Origin: Reyranella sp.
GTDB taxonomy: Bacteria; Pseudomonadota; Alphaproteobacteria; Reyranellales; Reyranellaceae
NCBI GenBank assembly: GCA_030679805.1
Contig: JAUXST010000904.1
Span: forward strand, 1-15,926
Reading direction: 5' to 3'
Length of the DNA: 15,926 nucleotides
The notes beneath the pieces were generated by a model. That model was not told the DNA's origin. It saw only the letters and a list, made by a program, of their open reading frames with translations, and made no database searches. Numbering within the stretch: the stretch's first letter is position 1; each line of letters starts with the position of its first letter. The position numbers and the translations under genes are program-made. Shown piece after piece: positions 1 to 6,869 of the stretch.

Positions 1-1
1 G

Positions 2-448
2 GTCTCGACGGCGGCCTTCGAAAGCGGCCAGAAAGCCTATGCCATGGCTGGAGTCGGTCCCACAGACATTGACACGGCGCAGATCTACGACTGCTTCACC
101 TATATGGTGGTCGCGCAGCTCGAGGATTACGGCTTCTGCAAGAAGGGCGACGGCGGTGCGTATGTCAGCGACGGCACGATCCGCCTGGGCGGGCGGCGGC
201 CCAACAACACCAGCGGCGGCCATCTGTGCGAGGGCTATACGCATGGGCTCAACATGGTGATCGAGAACGTGCGCCAACTGCGCCACGACGCCGACGATTC
301 CTGTCCCGTGGGGCCCGACGGCAAGCGGCAGCATACCTACGATTATCGCGAGGGCGGCTGCCGCCAGGTCAAGAAGTGCGAACTGACGGCCAACATGGGC
401 TGGGCCAACCCGGGAACCGGGTCGGCCATGGTGATGCGGCGCGACTGA
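2..448 (+). CDS. Thiolase / acetyl-CoA acetyltransferase-like protein, C-terminal part (5' end outside window)
   Basis: This is an open frame from the window edge to TGA at 446-448, so only the last 148 residues are visible. The stretch around NTSGGHLCEGYTHG followed by IENVRQLR is the C-terminal loop of the SCP-x/lipid-transfer-protein type of thiolase. In that group the classical GHPxGxTG motif is replaced by an EGxxHG-like sequence. Family knowledge: such enzymes cleave or form beta-ketoacyl-CoA thioesters or do retro-aldol chemistry on acyl-CoAs, often with a DUF35 partner. The next gene, 17 bases downstream, is exactly such a partner, so the two are probably co-transcribed and co-assembled. 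The substrate cannot be told from the sequence. The visible C-terminus ends in a GTGSAMVMRRD tail and looks intact. The catalytic N-terminal cysteine lies outside the window. Confidence 0.8.
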   Translation, partial: VSTAAFESGQKAYAMAGVGPTDIDTAQIYDCFTYMVVAQLEDYGFCKKGDGGAYVSDGTIRLGGRRPNNTSGGHLCEGYTHGLNMVIENVRQLRHDADDSCPVGPDGKRQHTYDYREGGCRQVKKCELTANMGWANPGTGSAMVMRRD

Positions 449-465
449 GAAGAGGGGACACGACC

Positions 466-987
466 ATGGCGATCCAGGCCAAATACCTCGACATGCCGCT
501 CGACATCAACGATCTCGATGTCGAGAACCTAGCGTATTTCAAGCACTGCGCGACGCACGACTTCCATCTGCAGAAATGCAGCGCCTGCGGCCTGGTGCGC
601 TATCCGCCGACCACGGCCTGTCCGTGGTGCGCCCACCCCAAGTCGGCGTGGGTGCCGGTCGAGGGCCGTGGCGCGGTCCATTCCTACACCGAAGTCCATC
701 ACGCCATTCAGCCGGCCTTCAAGGCGCACACGCCCTATCTCATCCTCCTGGTCGATCTCGACACACAGAAAGGCCAGCCCAGCGAGCACGAGGCCCTGCG
801 CGTCGTCGGCAACCTCGCGACGCCGGACGGCAAGCTGGCGCCGCCGGAGATGGTGCGCCGCGTCGGCATCGGGACGCGGGTCCGCATGGTGTTTGCCGAT
901 GCGGGCCCGGGCATCGCGCTCCCCCATTGGATCATCGACGAGGGCGCCGACCAGCCGGCGAACCCATGGCGCTATCCGCAGGAGTGA
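466..987 (+). CDS. DUF35 zinc-ribbon / OB-fold acyl-CoA-associated protein (thiolase partner)
   Basis: The protein has 173 residues. ATG 466 was chosen because GAGGGG lies just upstream; the frame stays open further back, but that part overlaps the thiolase gene. A rubredoxin-like zinc ribbon is formed by C38-S-A-C41 and C52-P-W-C55, followed by an OB-fold domain (about residues 65-165) with GRGAVHSYTEVHH. This is the usual DUF35_N plus DUF35 order. Family knowledge: DUF35 proteins bind the CoA part of acyl-CoAs and stabilise or channel substrate to partner thiolases or hydratases, as in ChsH2-Ltp2 and BbsA-BbsB. The thiolase-like gene directly upstream fits this role. It acts in the cytoplasm. 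The family is secure; the substrate is unknown. Confidence 0.88.
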   Translation: MAIQAKYLDMPLDINDLDVENLAYFKHCATHDFHLQKCSACGLVRYPPTTACPWCAHPKSAWVPVEGRGAVHSYTEVHHAIQPAFKAHTPYLILLVDLDTQKGQPSEHEALRVVGNLATPDGKLAPPEMVRRVGIGTRVRMVFADAGPGIALPHWIIDEGADQPANPWRYPQE

Positions 988-1010
988 CGCCCGGCAGCCG
1001 AAGATCGTCG

Positions 1011-1346
1011 TTACATTGGTCCCACACGAGACGCGGAAAGTTCCTCCGCGATCTCGACGATTTCGCGCGTGCGCGTGACCTCGGTTCCCCAGACACGGTC
1101 GAACTCGGCAATTTGGGCGGCTAGCGCCGCCGAGTCCAAGATGTTCTCGGCCTCTTCGACACTGGGGAACTCATAGAGCGCGAGATGGACGAGGGGATTG
1201 GTCCGGCTCCAGCAGCGCCAGCCTCGTTGCGCCTTGAATTCCCTGACGGCGACCGGAAGATGTTCGGTCCGGTACCAACTATCGAATTTCTGCCGGTCGG
1301 ACAGGTTGTTCAGTCTGGCCCGAACGATGAGAACGGCTGTAGCCAC
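1011..1346 (-). CDS. Small dimeric alpha/beta-barrel (EthD/DUF-like) protein
   Basis: The predicted protein has 111 residues. I chose GTG at 1346-1344 because a perfect AGGAGG sits five bases upstream of it on the minus strand. An ATG 66 bases further upstream (1412) would add a charged tail with no ribosome site. The pattern is an initial beta strand (TAVLIVRARL), then FDSWYRTEHLPVAV, then the core WRCWSRTNPLVHLALYEF. This resembles ferredoxin-like dimeric barrels of the EthD/NIPSNAP kind, in which an EHLP segment is common. Such proteins bind or modify small molecules, but the exact function cannot be assigned. The gene converges on the DUF35 gene (23-base gap) and diverges from the ThDP enzyme, sharing a 240-base spacer with it. 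Confidence 0.65.
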   Translation of the reverse strand: MATAVLIVRARLNNLSDRQKFDSWYRTEHLPVAVREFKAQRGWRCWSRTNPLVHLALYEFPSVEEAENILDSAALAAQIAEFDRVWGTEVTRTREIVEIAEELSASRVGPM

Positions 1347-1586
1347 GGGGACCTCCTGGTCGGCCTTGTCCTCGGGAAACGCACGCGGAGACTGCTTATT
1401 GCTTCCGATCATAGGCGAGCCGCCGACGCGCCGTCACTATGTCAATCGTGCGCCTCTACGGCGGACCGGCTGGCCGGCTGGCCGTTCGCGTAGCGAGTGG
1501 GCTGAAGGGCTGGATGGTTCGTGCGGTTAGAGCCGCCGCCGGAACGTGGCAAGATCGGCGCCGAGATAAAGAGAGGAACACAAACC

Positions 1587-3206
1587 ATGCCACGCATGAC
1601 CGGCGGTGACGCCATCGTCGATTCCCTGCTGCGTCACGGCATCGACACGGTCTTCGGACTGCCGGGCGTGCAGATGTACGGACTGTTCGATGCCTTTGCC
1701 CGCAACGCCAACCGGCTGAAGGTGATCAACGCCCGCCACGAGCAGACCACCGCCTACATGGCGCTGGGCTACACGCAGTCGACGGGCAAGCCGTCGGCCT
1801 TCTCGGTGGTGCCGGGCCCCGGGGTGATGAACACCATGGGCGCGCTGACCACGGCGTGGGGCGTCAACACGCCCATCATGTGCATCACCGGCCAGGTGCC
1901 GAGCGCCATGATCGGCCGCGGGCGCGGCCAGCTCCACGAGATGCCCGACCAGCTCGCCACGCTGAAGACGCTGCTGAAATTCGCCGAGCGCATCGAACAT
2001 CCGACCGAGGCGCCGCAGGTGATGGCGCGCGCGTACCAGGCGATGGTGTCGGGCCGCCCCGGTCCTGTCGCCGTTGAAATGCCGTGGGACATGTTTCCCG
2101 CTACCGCCGACGTGACGCCGATGGACCCGCTCGGCAAGCGGGCGAATCCCGTACCCGATCCCGACAAGATCGCAGCACTCGCCAAGCTGGTCGATGGCGC
2201 CCGGGCGCCGATGATCTGGATCGGCGGCGGCGCGGTCGAGGCCGGGCCCGAGATTCTCGCCTTGGCCGAGAAGATCGGCGCGCCCGTCGTGTCGTTCCGC
2301 ATGGGCAAGGGCGTAATCGATTCGCGCCATCGGCTGTCACTCACCACGGTCGGCGGATTCGAGCTGGGGGACAAGACCGACCTGCTGATCGGCATCGGCA
2401 CGCGGCTGGACGTGCCGATCGCCCGCTGGGCGCCGGCGCCGGCCGGTCTCAAGACGGCGCGCATCGACATCGACCCGATCGAGCATCGAAGGCTTGCCGT
2501 CGACGTGGCGATCGTGGCCGATGCGGCCGACGGGACACGCGCGCTCACGGCGCTCGTGAAGAGCAAGGACGATCCGGCGCGACGAAAGGCTGTGGCCGCG
2601 GCCAAGGCGGCGGCGCTGGCTGCGATCGAGAAGGCCGAGCCGCAATACTCCTTCATGAAGGTGCTGCGCGAGGTGCTGCCCGATGACGGCATCGTGGTCG
2701 ATGAAGTCACGCAGCTCGGCTACATCATCTGGTACGGCTATCCCGTTCACCAGCCGCGCCGCCTGATCTCCTCGGGTTTCTCGGGGACGCTGGGCTACGG
2801 CTTCCCGACGGCGCTGGGCGTAAAAGTGGCCAATCCCGGCCGCGCGGTGGTGTCGGTCACCGGCGACGGCGGCTTTCTGTTCGGCGGCTCGGATCTCGCC
2901 ACTGCCAAGCAGTTCGGCATCAACCTGGTGACGGTGGTGGTGAACAACGCCTCCTACGGCAACGTGCTGCGCGACCAGCAGCGGCTCTACGAAGGCCGCC
3001 ATTCCGGCGCGGTCCTGACCAACCCGGACTTCCAGGCCTACGCCCGTGCCTTCGGCGTCGGGGCGTGGCGGGTCGAGACCGCCGACGGCCTGCGCGGCGC
3101 GCTCAAGGAGGCCCTGGCCAGCGACGCGCCGGCGGTGATCGAGGTCATCTCCGACATCGCCAAGGACTATCCGCCGTACAAGTTCCATCAGCCCAGGCTG
3201 CCTTAG
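1587..3206 (+). CDS. Thiamine-diphosphate enzyme, acetolactate synthase-like (carboligase/decarboxylase)
   Basis: The protein has 539 residues, typical of the superfamily (about 530-590). ATG 1587 follows GAGAGGAA at good spacing; an ATG 66 bases upstream gives a non-conserved tail. The domain order is the usual one. The N-terminal pyrimidine-binding domain (1-170) has the glutamate of NARHEQ (E52) that activates the cofactor. A central domain (about 190-325) has GGGA and GIGTRLDVP. The C-terminal pyrophosphate domain (about 355-530) has the ThDP/Mg motif GDGGFLF (G426-D427-G428) ending in N453-N454. Family knowledge: members condense or decarboxylate 2-oxo acids. The orphan context, with no small regulatory subunit or ilvC nearby, argues against biosynthetic acetolactate synthase. 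A benzoylformate-decarboxylase-like or other catabolic role is possible. The substrate is not inferable. Confidence 0.85.
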   Translation: MPRMTGGDAIVDSLLRHGIDTVFGLPGVQMYGLFDAFARNANRLKVINARHEQTTAYMALGYTQSTGKPSAFSVVPGPGVMNTMGALTTAWGVNTPIMCITGQVPSAMIGRGRGQLHEMPDQLATLKTLLKFAERIEHPTEAPQVMARAYQAMVSGRPGPVAVEMPWDMFPATADVTPMDPLGKRANPVPDPDKIAALAKLVDGARAPMIWIGGGAVEAGPEILALAEKIGAPVVSFRMGKGVIDSRHRLSLTTVGGFELGDKTDLLIGIGTRLDVPIARWAPAPAGLKTARIDIDPIEHRRLAVDVAIVADAADGTRALTALVKSKDDPARRKAVAAAKAAALAAIEKAEPQYSFMKVLREVLPDDGIVVDEVTQLGYIIWYGYPVHQPRRLISSGFSGTLGYGFPTALGVKVANPGRAVVSVTGDGGFLFGGSDLATAKQFGINLVTVVVNNASYGNVLRDQQRLYEGRHSGAVLTNPDFQAYARAFGVGAWRVETADGLRGALKEALASDAPAVIEVISDIAKDYPPYKFHQPRLP

Positions 3207-3236
3207 AGCATGTTCCGTTGTGGTAGACCCACCCGA

Positions 3237-3273
3237 TTCGAGACGCGCCCTGCGGGCACTCTTCAGGGTGAGG
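3237..3273. repeat. REP-like palindromic element
   Basis: Between the ThDP gene and the decayed gene downstream lies a sequence of the type TTCGAGACGCGCCCTGCGGG...CAGGGTGAGG. It contains a perfect 4-bp stem, GCCC (3247-3250) and GGGC (3254-3257), around a three-base loop. From memory, similar 'gagacgc..ccctgcgggc..cctcaggatgagg' intergenic repeats are abundant in alphaproteobacterial genomes. Only one copy is visible here, so repeat status is recognition rather than demonstration. Confidence 0.4.
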
Positions 3274-3407
3274 TTGGCGAGGGAGCATCGATGGCGACCA
3301 TTGAGACGGCCCTGACTCGCCTGTTGGGCCTCCAGCATCCGATCCCGCTCGCTCCGATGGGCTCGGCCGCGGGCGGAAAACTGGCCGCGGCGGTCACCCA
3401 TGCGGGC

Positions 3408-3423
3408 GGCCTCGGCCGAGGCC
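3408..3423. repeat. 16-bp perfect palindrome at a pseudogene junction
   Basis: GGCCTCGGCCGAGGCC is its own reverse complement. It sits exactly where the N-terminal frame of the nitronate monooxygenase remnant ends and the central scrap begins, so it may mark or have caused the deletion endpoint. Confidence 0.6.
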
Positions 3424-3467
3424 GACGTCATCATCGCGCAGGGGCGCGACGCGGGCGCGGCGCAACG

Positions 3468-3502
3468 ACTTCTTCGAGCAATGGGACTTCTTCGAGCAAT
3501 GG
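3468..3502 (+). repeat. 18-bp in-frame tandem duplication inside the pseudogene
   Basis: The unit ACTTCTTCGAGCAATGGG at 3468-3485 is followed directly by a second copy, 17 of 18 bases, at 3486-3502. In the C-terminal frame it gives DFFEQW twice. It is a simple replication-slippage type duplication in a decaying gene. Confidence 0.85.
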
Positions 3503-3685
3503 CATGGCAAGGAGGAGGCACTGCACGGCCAACGGACGCAGGCCGAAGCTGGCCATCTGGCAAGCCCGGCAAGTGATTTCGGTCAGCGCGTGGTGTGGGC
3601 CGGAGAGAGCGTGGATCTCGTGCGCGACATTCCCACCGCGCGCGAGGTGATCGAGCGCACCGTCGACGAGGCGGCCGCGGTCCCG

Positions 3686-3752
3686 CACGCCGGTGCGGCG
3701 CTGGTGCATGGCTGATCCGGATCAGCGAAGGCGGGCAGCTCGGCAGCAGCTT
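3686..3752 (+). pseudogene. Fragment resembling a YghU-like glutathione transferase gene
   Basis: One reading frame gives AWLIRISEGGQLGSS, almost the same as AWLIRIGEGEQFGSG in the intact transferase gene at 14672-15547. At DNA level, 3706-3752 matches 14903-14949 at 42 of 47 positions with no gap. Upstream, HAGA is shared too (3686 onward versus 14882 onward), with one base missing in between. The fragment covers only about 22 codons. It is fused to the 3' end of the nitronate monooxygenase remnant and supplies that frame's stop codon. It is either a degraded paralogue or a scrap left by recombination. Confidence 0.7.
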
Positions 3753-3817
3753 GACGGGTCACGAGAACGTTGGGACAAAGCCTATGCTGCTCAAAGCCAG
3801 GGTGCGTAGGAGCGGAA

Positions 3818-5938
3818 TTGCACAGATTGTTCTGCAGGATCGCCGGCGTCGATCCAGTTGCCTTGGAGGATTGTCCGAATACGGACCGGATTTGGGCCGC
3901 CCAGCTTGGATTTTCGCTCGCCCTCAACTTTTTTCTCCTGTTCGGGTTGACGTTTTACTCGATCGGCTACTTTCTTCCCGAACTCTACGCCCGCGTGCTC
4001 GTCGCTTTCGTCGTGGCAGCCGTGTTGACGATGTTCGATCGGGCGCTGTTCCAGTTCGACTGGTTCACGGTCGCCTTGTTGCAGGACGTCCGTGACCTCA
4101 ATCGCCGTACGACGGTTCTTCAGGGTTTCTTGGCCGTCGCGCGCCCCTTCTGGCGTCTGTCGCTGCGTCTCGCGATCTCTCTTGCCATCGCCTATACACT
4201 GTCGGTGTTCGCGGAAATCGCCGTCTTCGACAGCGCCATTCGCGAACGGATGACGGCCGAGAACTATGCGGACAACGAGCCTTACCGGGACAGACTGTCG
4301 AAGTTCGAACGAGGGCTCGACGAACAACGAGCCGCCCTGGGCAAGCGGATTGCCCTTCTCGAGAATGAAATCGACGCCGTGCAGAAAGGCGCCGCGTCCC
4401 CGGCCGAGCAGGATGAATACGATCTGCTGCGCATGAACGCGTCGGAGACCCGTGCGCGTATCGCGGGCCTCGAGGTAACGATCGCGGGCAACGAAGAGCG
4501 CATTCGCGGACTGAGCGAAGACATTTATGCGGAGCGCTATGGGTTGAAGGACAAGCCCCATCGCACCGGCCGGCCCGGATGCGAACCCGGCAGCGTCTGC
4601 TACGACCTGGTGCTTACCGTGAAGGAGCTTCGCGAGACCAATGTAAGTTTGCGCAAGGACGTTGAAACGCTCCAGGTCAGGGCGCTGGAGCTGGACGACA
4701 AGGCGAGCGACTTTCTCAAGCGGCGCAATGCCGGCGGCGGCGAACTGATCGCCTCGAAGCGCAAGGAAATTGCGACGCTCCGGGCCGAGGTCAGCGCTTT
4801 CGACAGCCAAAGCGGCGGGCTCTTGTCGAACTACGCCGCAGAACTCAAACGTGACGGAACCTACCGACCGCTGCGCGACGATCCGATGATCCGCATAAGG
4901 GTCCTGGACGAACTCCGTGCCGATCCCGTGCGAGGGCCGGCCATCACGAGCATGTCGTATTTGATCAGAGCCTTTATTGCGTTTCTCGAACTCGCACCCG
5001 TTCTGGCCAAGATCTTCTTTGCGCCGCCGACTGTCTACTCCGCAAAGATCAGGACGGCTGTCGCCTTGGGGCAGAATCGAGCCCAGAGAGAGAGGGACGA
5101 CCACTTGAGCCTGTCCACAAGTGGCGGCCTCCATGTCTACAGCTTCGACTCCCTGAACCCTGGCGACAACCAGCGCCCTGCGCGAGGTCCTGCCAAGCAA
5201 CTCGGCAATTCCCAACCCAAGATGCTTCCAACGCCCGAGCGCGGTACGGTCCAGAAGGCCATCGCGCACTTCAGCCTGGACGACCTCAACCAGTTCGGCC
5301 TGTCGAAGCTGCGTGAATGGATCGAGGCCGACCCGGAACACAGGCGTGCTGCCGGAGACTATTACACCGCCAGGCTGGCTCAGGGTCAGTTTCTCCTCGA
5401 TTCCGACCTGGCAATAGCCAAGTACAGTCAAACGCACTTCGATCGGGGGACGCGGTTTTTCGAGCTGGGCTTCGGCTTCGGGGAACTCAGCCTGAGCCTG
5501 GCGCTCGGCGGCTTTCACACAGTCGGCTTCGAATCGGACGCCGGCCGCTACGCCGGTGCCTCTGCGCTGACTGTGGCGCTCGCGCAGCAAGGGATCGACA
5601 CCGGCAACCTGACATTGGCCTATGGTGCTTATCCCGACATTCTTCGGCTCGACGAGCGTGACCTGGACAGCGAGTCGGTATTCGTTTCGACGAACGTGAC
5701 CAGCACGCTTGTGATGGAGACGATAGACCGTGTCATGCGGTCGCTCAGGCATTTCGACCATCTTATCATCGATCTTTCGCGTTTCGGCGAGGTGCGCGAC
5801 GTGCCTTCGCAGCGGGCCTTGATTGTCCAGTTGCAGAAACTTGGCTTCAGCGAGGCGGCGCGGGTCTACTCGGTCGGGGACATCGACATTCGGCATTTCC
5901 AGCGCAATCGGGGTGACGAGACGGCCGGTCCTAACTAG
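3818..5938 (+). CDS. DUF4407-type coiled-coil membrane protein fused to a Rossmann methyltransferase-like domain
   Basis: The protein has 706 residues starting at TTG 3818, chosen because AGGAG lies five bases upstream (3808-3812). An in-frame TTG at 3770 would add 16 residues. The N-terminus (LFCRIAGVDP, then LEDCPNTDRIWAAQLG) matches the DUF4407 pattern. Membrane segments are seen at about 29-48, 53-73, 115-136 and 380-402. Between the third and fourth is a long charged coiled coil (about 155-330) with a C255/C261 pair, and the fourth carries FLELAPVLAKIFF. After a linker, residues about 480-695 hold a class I SAM-type fold: motif I ELGFGFGE (549-556), the acidic end of strand 2 in VGFESD, and LIIDLSRFG later. 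Arginine-rich flanks place the N-terminus, loop 74-114 and the methyltransferase in the cytoplasm and the coil in the periplasm. Upstream is a TTGACG (3751) but no good -10 box. GC is lower than in neighbouring genes. Biological role unknown. Confidence 0.8.
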   Translation: MHRLFCRIAGVDPVALEDCPNTDRIWAAQLGFSLALNFFLLFGLTFYSIGYFLPELYARVLVAFVVAAVLTMFDRALFQFDWFTVALLQDVRDLNRRTTVLQGFLAVARPFWRLSLRLAISLAIAYTLSVFAEIAVFDSAIRERMTAENYADNEPYRDRLSKFERGLDEQRAALGKRIALLENEIDAVQKGAASPAEQDEYDLLRMNASETRARIAGLEVTIAGNEERIRGLSEDIYAERYGLKDKPHRTGRPGCEPGSVCYDLVLTVKELRETNVSLRKDVETLQVRALELDDKASDFLKRRNAGGGELIASKRKEIATLRAEVSAFDSQSGGLLSNYAAELKRDGTYRPLRDDPMIRIRVLDELRADPVRGPAITSMSYLIRAFIAFLELAPVLAKIFFAPPTVYSAKIRTAVALGQNRAQRERDDHLSLSTSGGLHVYSFDSLNPGDNQRPARGPAKQLGNSQPKMLPTPERGTVQKAIAHFSLDDLNQFGLSKLREWIEADPEHRRAAGDYYTARLAQGQFLLDSDLAIAKYSQTHFDRGTRFFELGFGFGELSLSLALGGFHTVGFESDAGRYAGASALTVALAQQGIDTGNLTLAYGAYPDILRLDERDLDSESVFVSTNVTSTLVMETIDRVMRSLRHFDHLIIDLSRFGEVRDVPSQRALIVQLQKLGFSEAARVYSVGDIDIRHFQRNRGDETAGPN

Positions 5939-5988
5939 GTTCGAGTTGCCCTGACGAACATCGCGATCAGAAGCGGGAGCACTCCAAG

Positions 5989-6849
5989 ATGGCCAAGAAT
6001 CCTGAGAGCAAGAGCAAAGGCAAGCCGGTCGCCGTGGTCGTGGGCGCCACGTCGAAATGGCAGTCCGATGGCCGCAACACCCGGCTGGTCCATGGCAAGG
6101 CGGTGGACGACAGCGACCTGCCCGTCGGCATCCGCTGGGGCATCGGCGGCGCCATTGCCCAGAAGTTCGCGGCCGAGGGGTTCTTTGTCGTGCTGACGAC
6201 GCGGAGCGCGGGCAATGCGTCGAGCCTCGAGGCGGCGATCCGGGAGCAGGGCGGCGATTGCAGGGTCGTCGAACTCGATCTCTCGCGGCAGGAGTCGATC
6301 GCGGCGGCCTTCGCCACGATCCGCGGCGAGCTGGGCGATCCGCATGTCCTGCTCTACAACGCGGGTTATCTCGAAGGCCGCGACCTGCCGCCCGAGAAGG
6401 AACTGCTCGAACATATCCCGGTCGAAATGTTCGACACCGCCCAGCATATCGCCAGCCGCGGTCCGTTCCTCGTCGCCAAGGAGGTCCTGCCGGCCATGCG
6501 CCAGCGCGGTGAGGGGTCGTTCTTCTTTTCCAACAATTCCAGTTCGCTGCGCGGGCGCAAGCGGATGACGGGCCAGTCGCTCTACTATCCCCGCGTGATG
6601 ATGCGCACGCTCGCGCAGGTGCTGACCGAGGAATATTCAGAGCATGGCGTGCATGTCGCCAACGTGGTGATCGACGGCCTGATCGATTCGCCCGGAACGC
6701 ACGCCCTGCCGCGTGCCAGGCAGAGCCCCGAGCTGGTGATGAATCCGGTCAAGATCGCCGAGGCGTTCTATTACCTGCATACCCAGGATCGCTCGTGCTG
6801 GACGCACGAGCTGCAGCTGACGCCGTATTCGACCAAGCCGAGCTACTGA
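5989..6849 (+). CDS. Atypical short-chain dehydrogenase/reductase (SDR)
   Basis: The protein has 286 residues, starting at ATG 5989 behind GGGAG. The Rossmann start is split. VAVVVGAT (14-21) is followed by about 25 extra residues before GIRWGIGGAIA (47-57), where a standard SDR has an unbroken TGxxxGIG. N124-A-G126 is the usual NAG, and DLS (97-99) and SNNSSS (181-186) are in place. The active-site helix reads SLYYPRVMMRTLAQ (197-210). Aligned on RxLAQ, arginine replaces the catalytic lysine and leucine falls at the tyrosine position, so YxxxK is missing. The following HVANVVIDGLID block belongs to an SDR subgroup that often lacks the standard tyrosine. It may still be an NAD(P)-binding oxidoreductase with altered chemistry. 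The vWA-like remnant starts 20 bases downstream and is probably in the same transcript. Confidence 0.8.
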   Translation: MAKNPESKSKGKPVAVVVGATSKWQSDGRNTRLVHGKAVDDSDLPVGIRWGIGGAIAQKFAAEGFFVVLTTRSAGNASSLEAAIREQGGDCRVVELDLSRQESIAAAFATIRGELGDPHVLLYNAGYLEGRDLPPEKELLEHIPVEMFDTAQHIASRGPFLVAKEVLPAMRQRGEGSFFFSNNSSSLRGRKRMTGQSLYYPRVMMRTLAQVLTEEYSEHGVHVANVVIDGLIDSPGTHALPRARQSPELVMNPVKIAEAFYYLHTQDRSCWTHELQLTPYSTKPSY

Positions 6850-6869
6850 CGCCGCTGGACCCCCATGCG

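Larger units (their letters stand above)
3291..3715 (+). pseudogene. Nitronate monooxygenase (2-nitropropane dioxygenase family) remnant, internally deleted
   Basis: ATG 3291 follows a GAGGGAG ribosome site and begins with MATIETALTRLLGLQHPI then LAPMG, a textbook N-terminus of the nitronate monooxygenase family (FMN flavoproteins that oxidise alkyl nitronates). After about 41 residues the frame breaks at GGLG. A central scrap, EADVIIAQGRDAG, is readable from about 3415 in another frame. The C-terminal part (WHGKEEALHG, then VVWAGESVDLVRDIP and REVIERTVDEA) is readable in the third frame from about 3464 to the TGA at 3713-3715. An intact enzyme needs about 320-330 codons; only about 140 remain, spread over three frames. 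No active flavin site is left. The 3' end runs into a fragment resembling a yghU-like gene. Confidence 0.8.

Noticed and set aside
1465..1482. Tandem CGGCTGGC repeat in the spacer before the ThDP gene
   Set aside because: Only two 8-bp units in GC-rich sequence; no evidence of operator function.
1185..1530. Two overlapping plus-strand open frames in the spacer before the ThDP gene
   Set aside because: They overlap the well-supported minus-strand gene, lack ribosome sites and show no family pattern.
3791..5896. Long open frame on the minus strand opposite the DUF4407 fusion gene
   Set aside because: Its translation has no recognisable domain and mirrors codon bias of the plus-strand gene, which has clear membrane, coiled-coil and Rossmann features.
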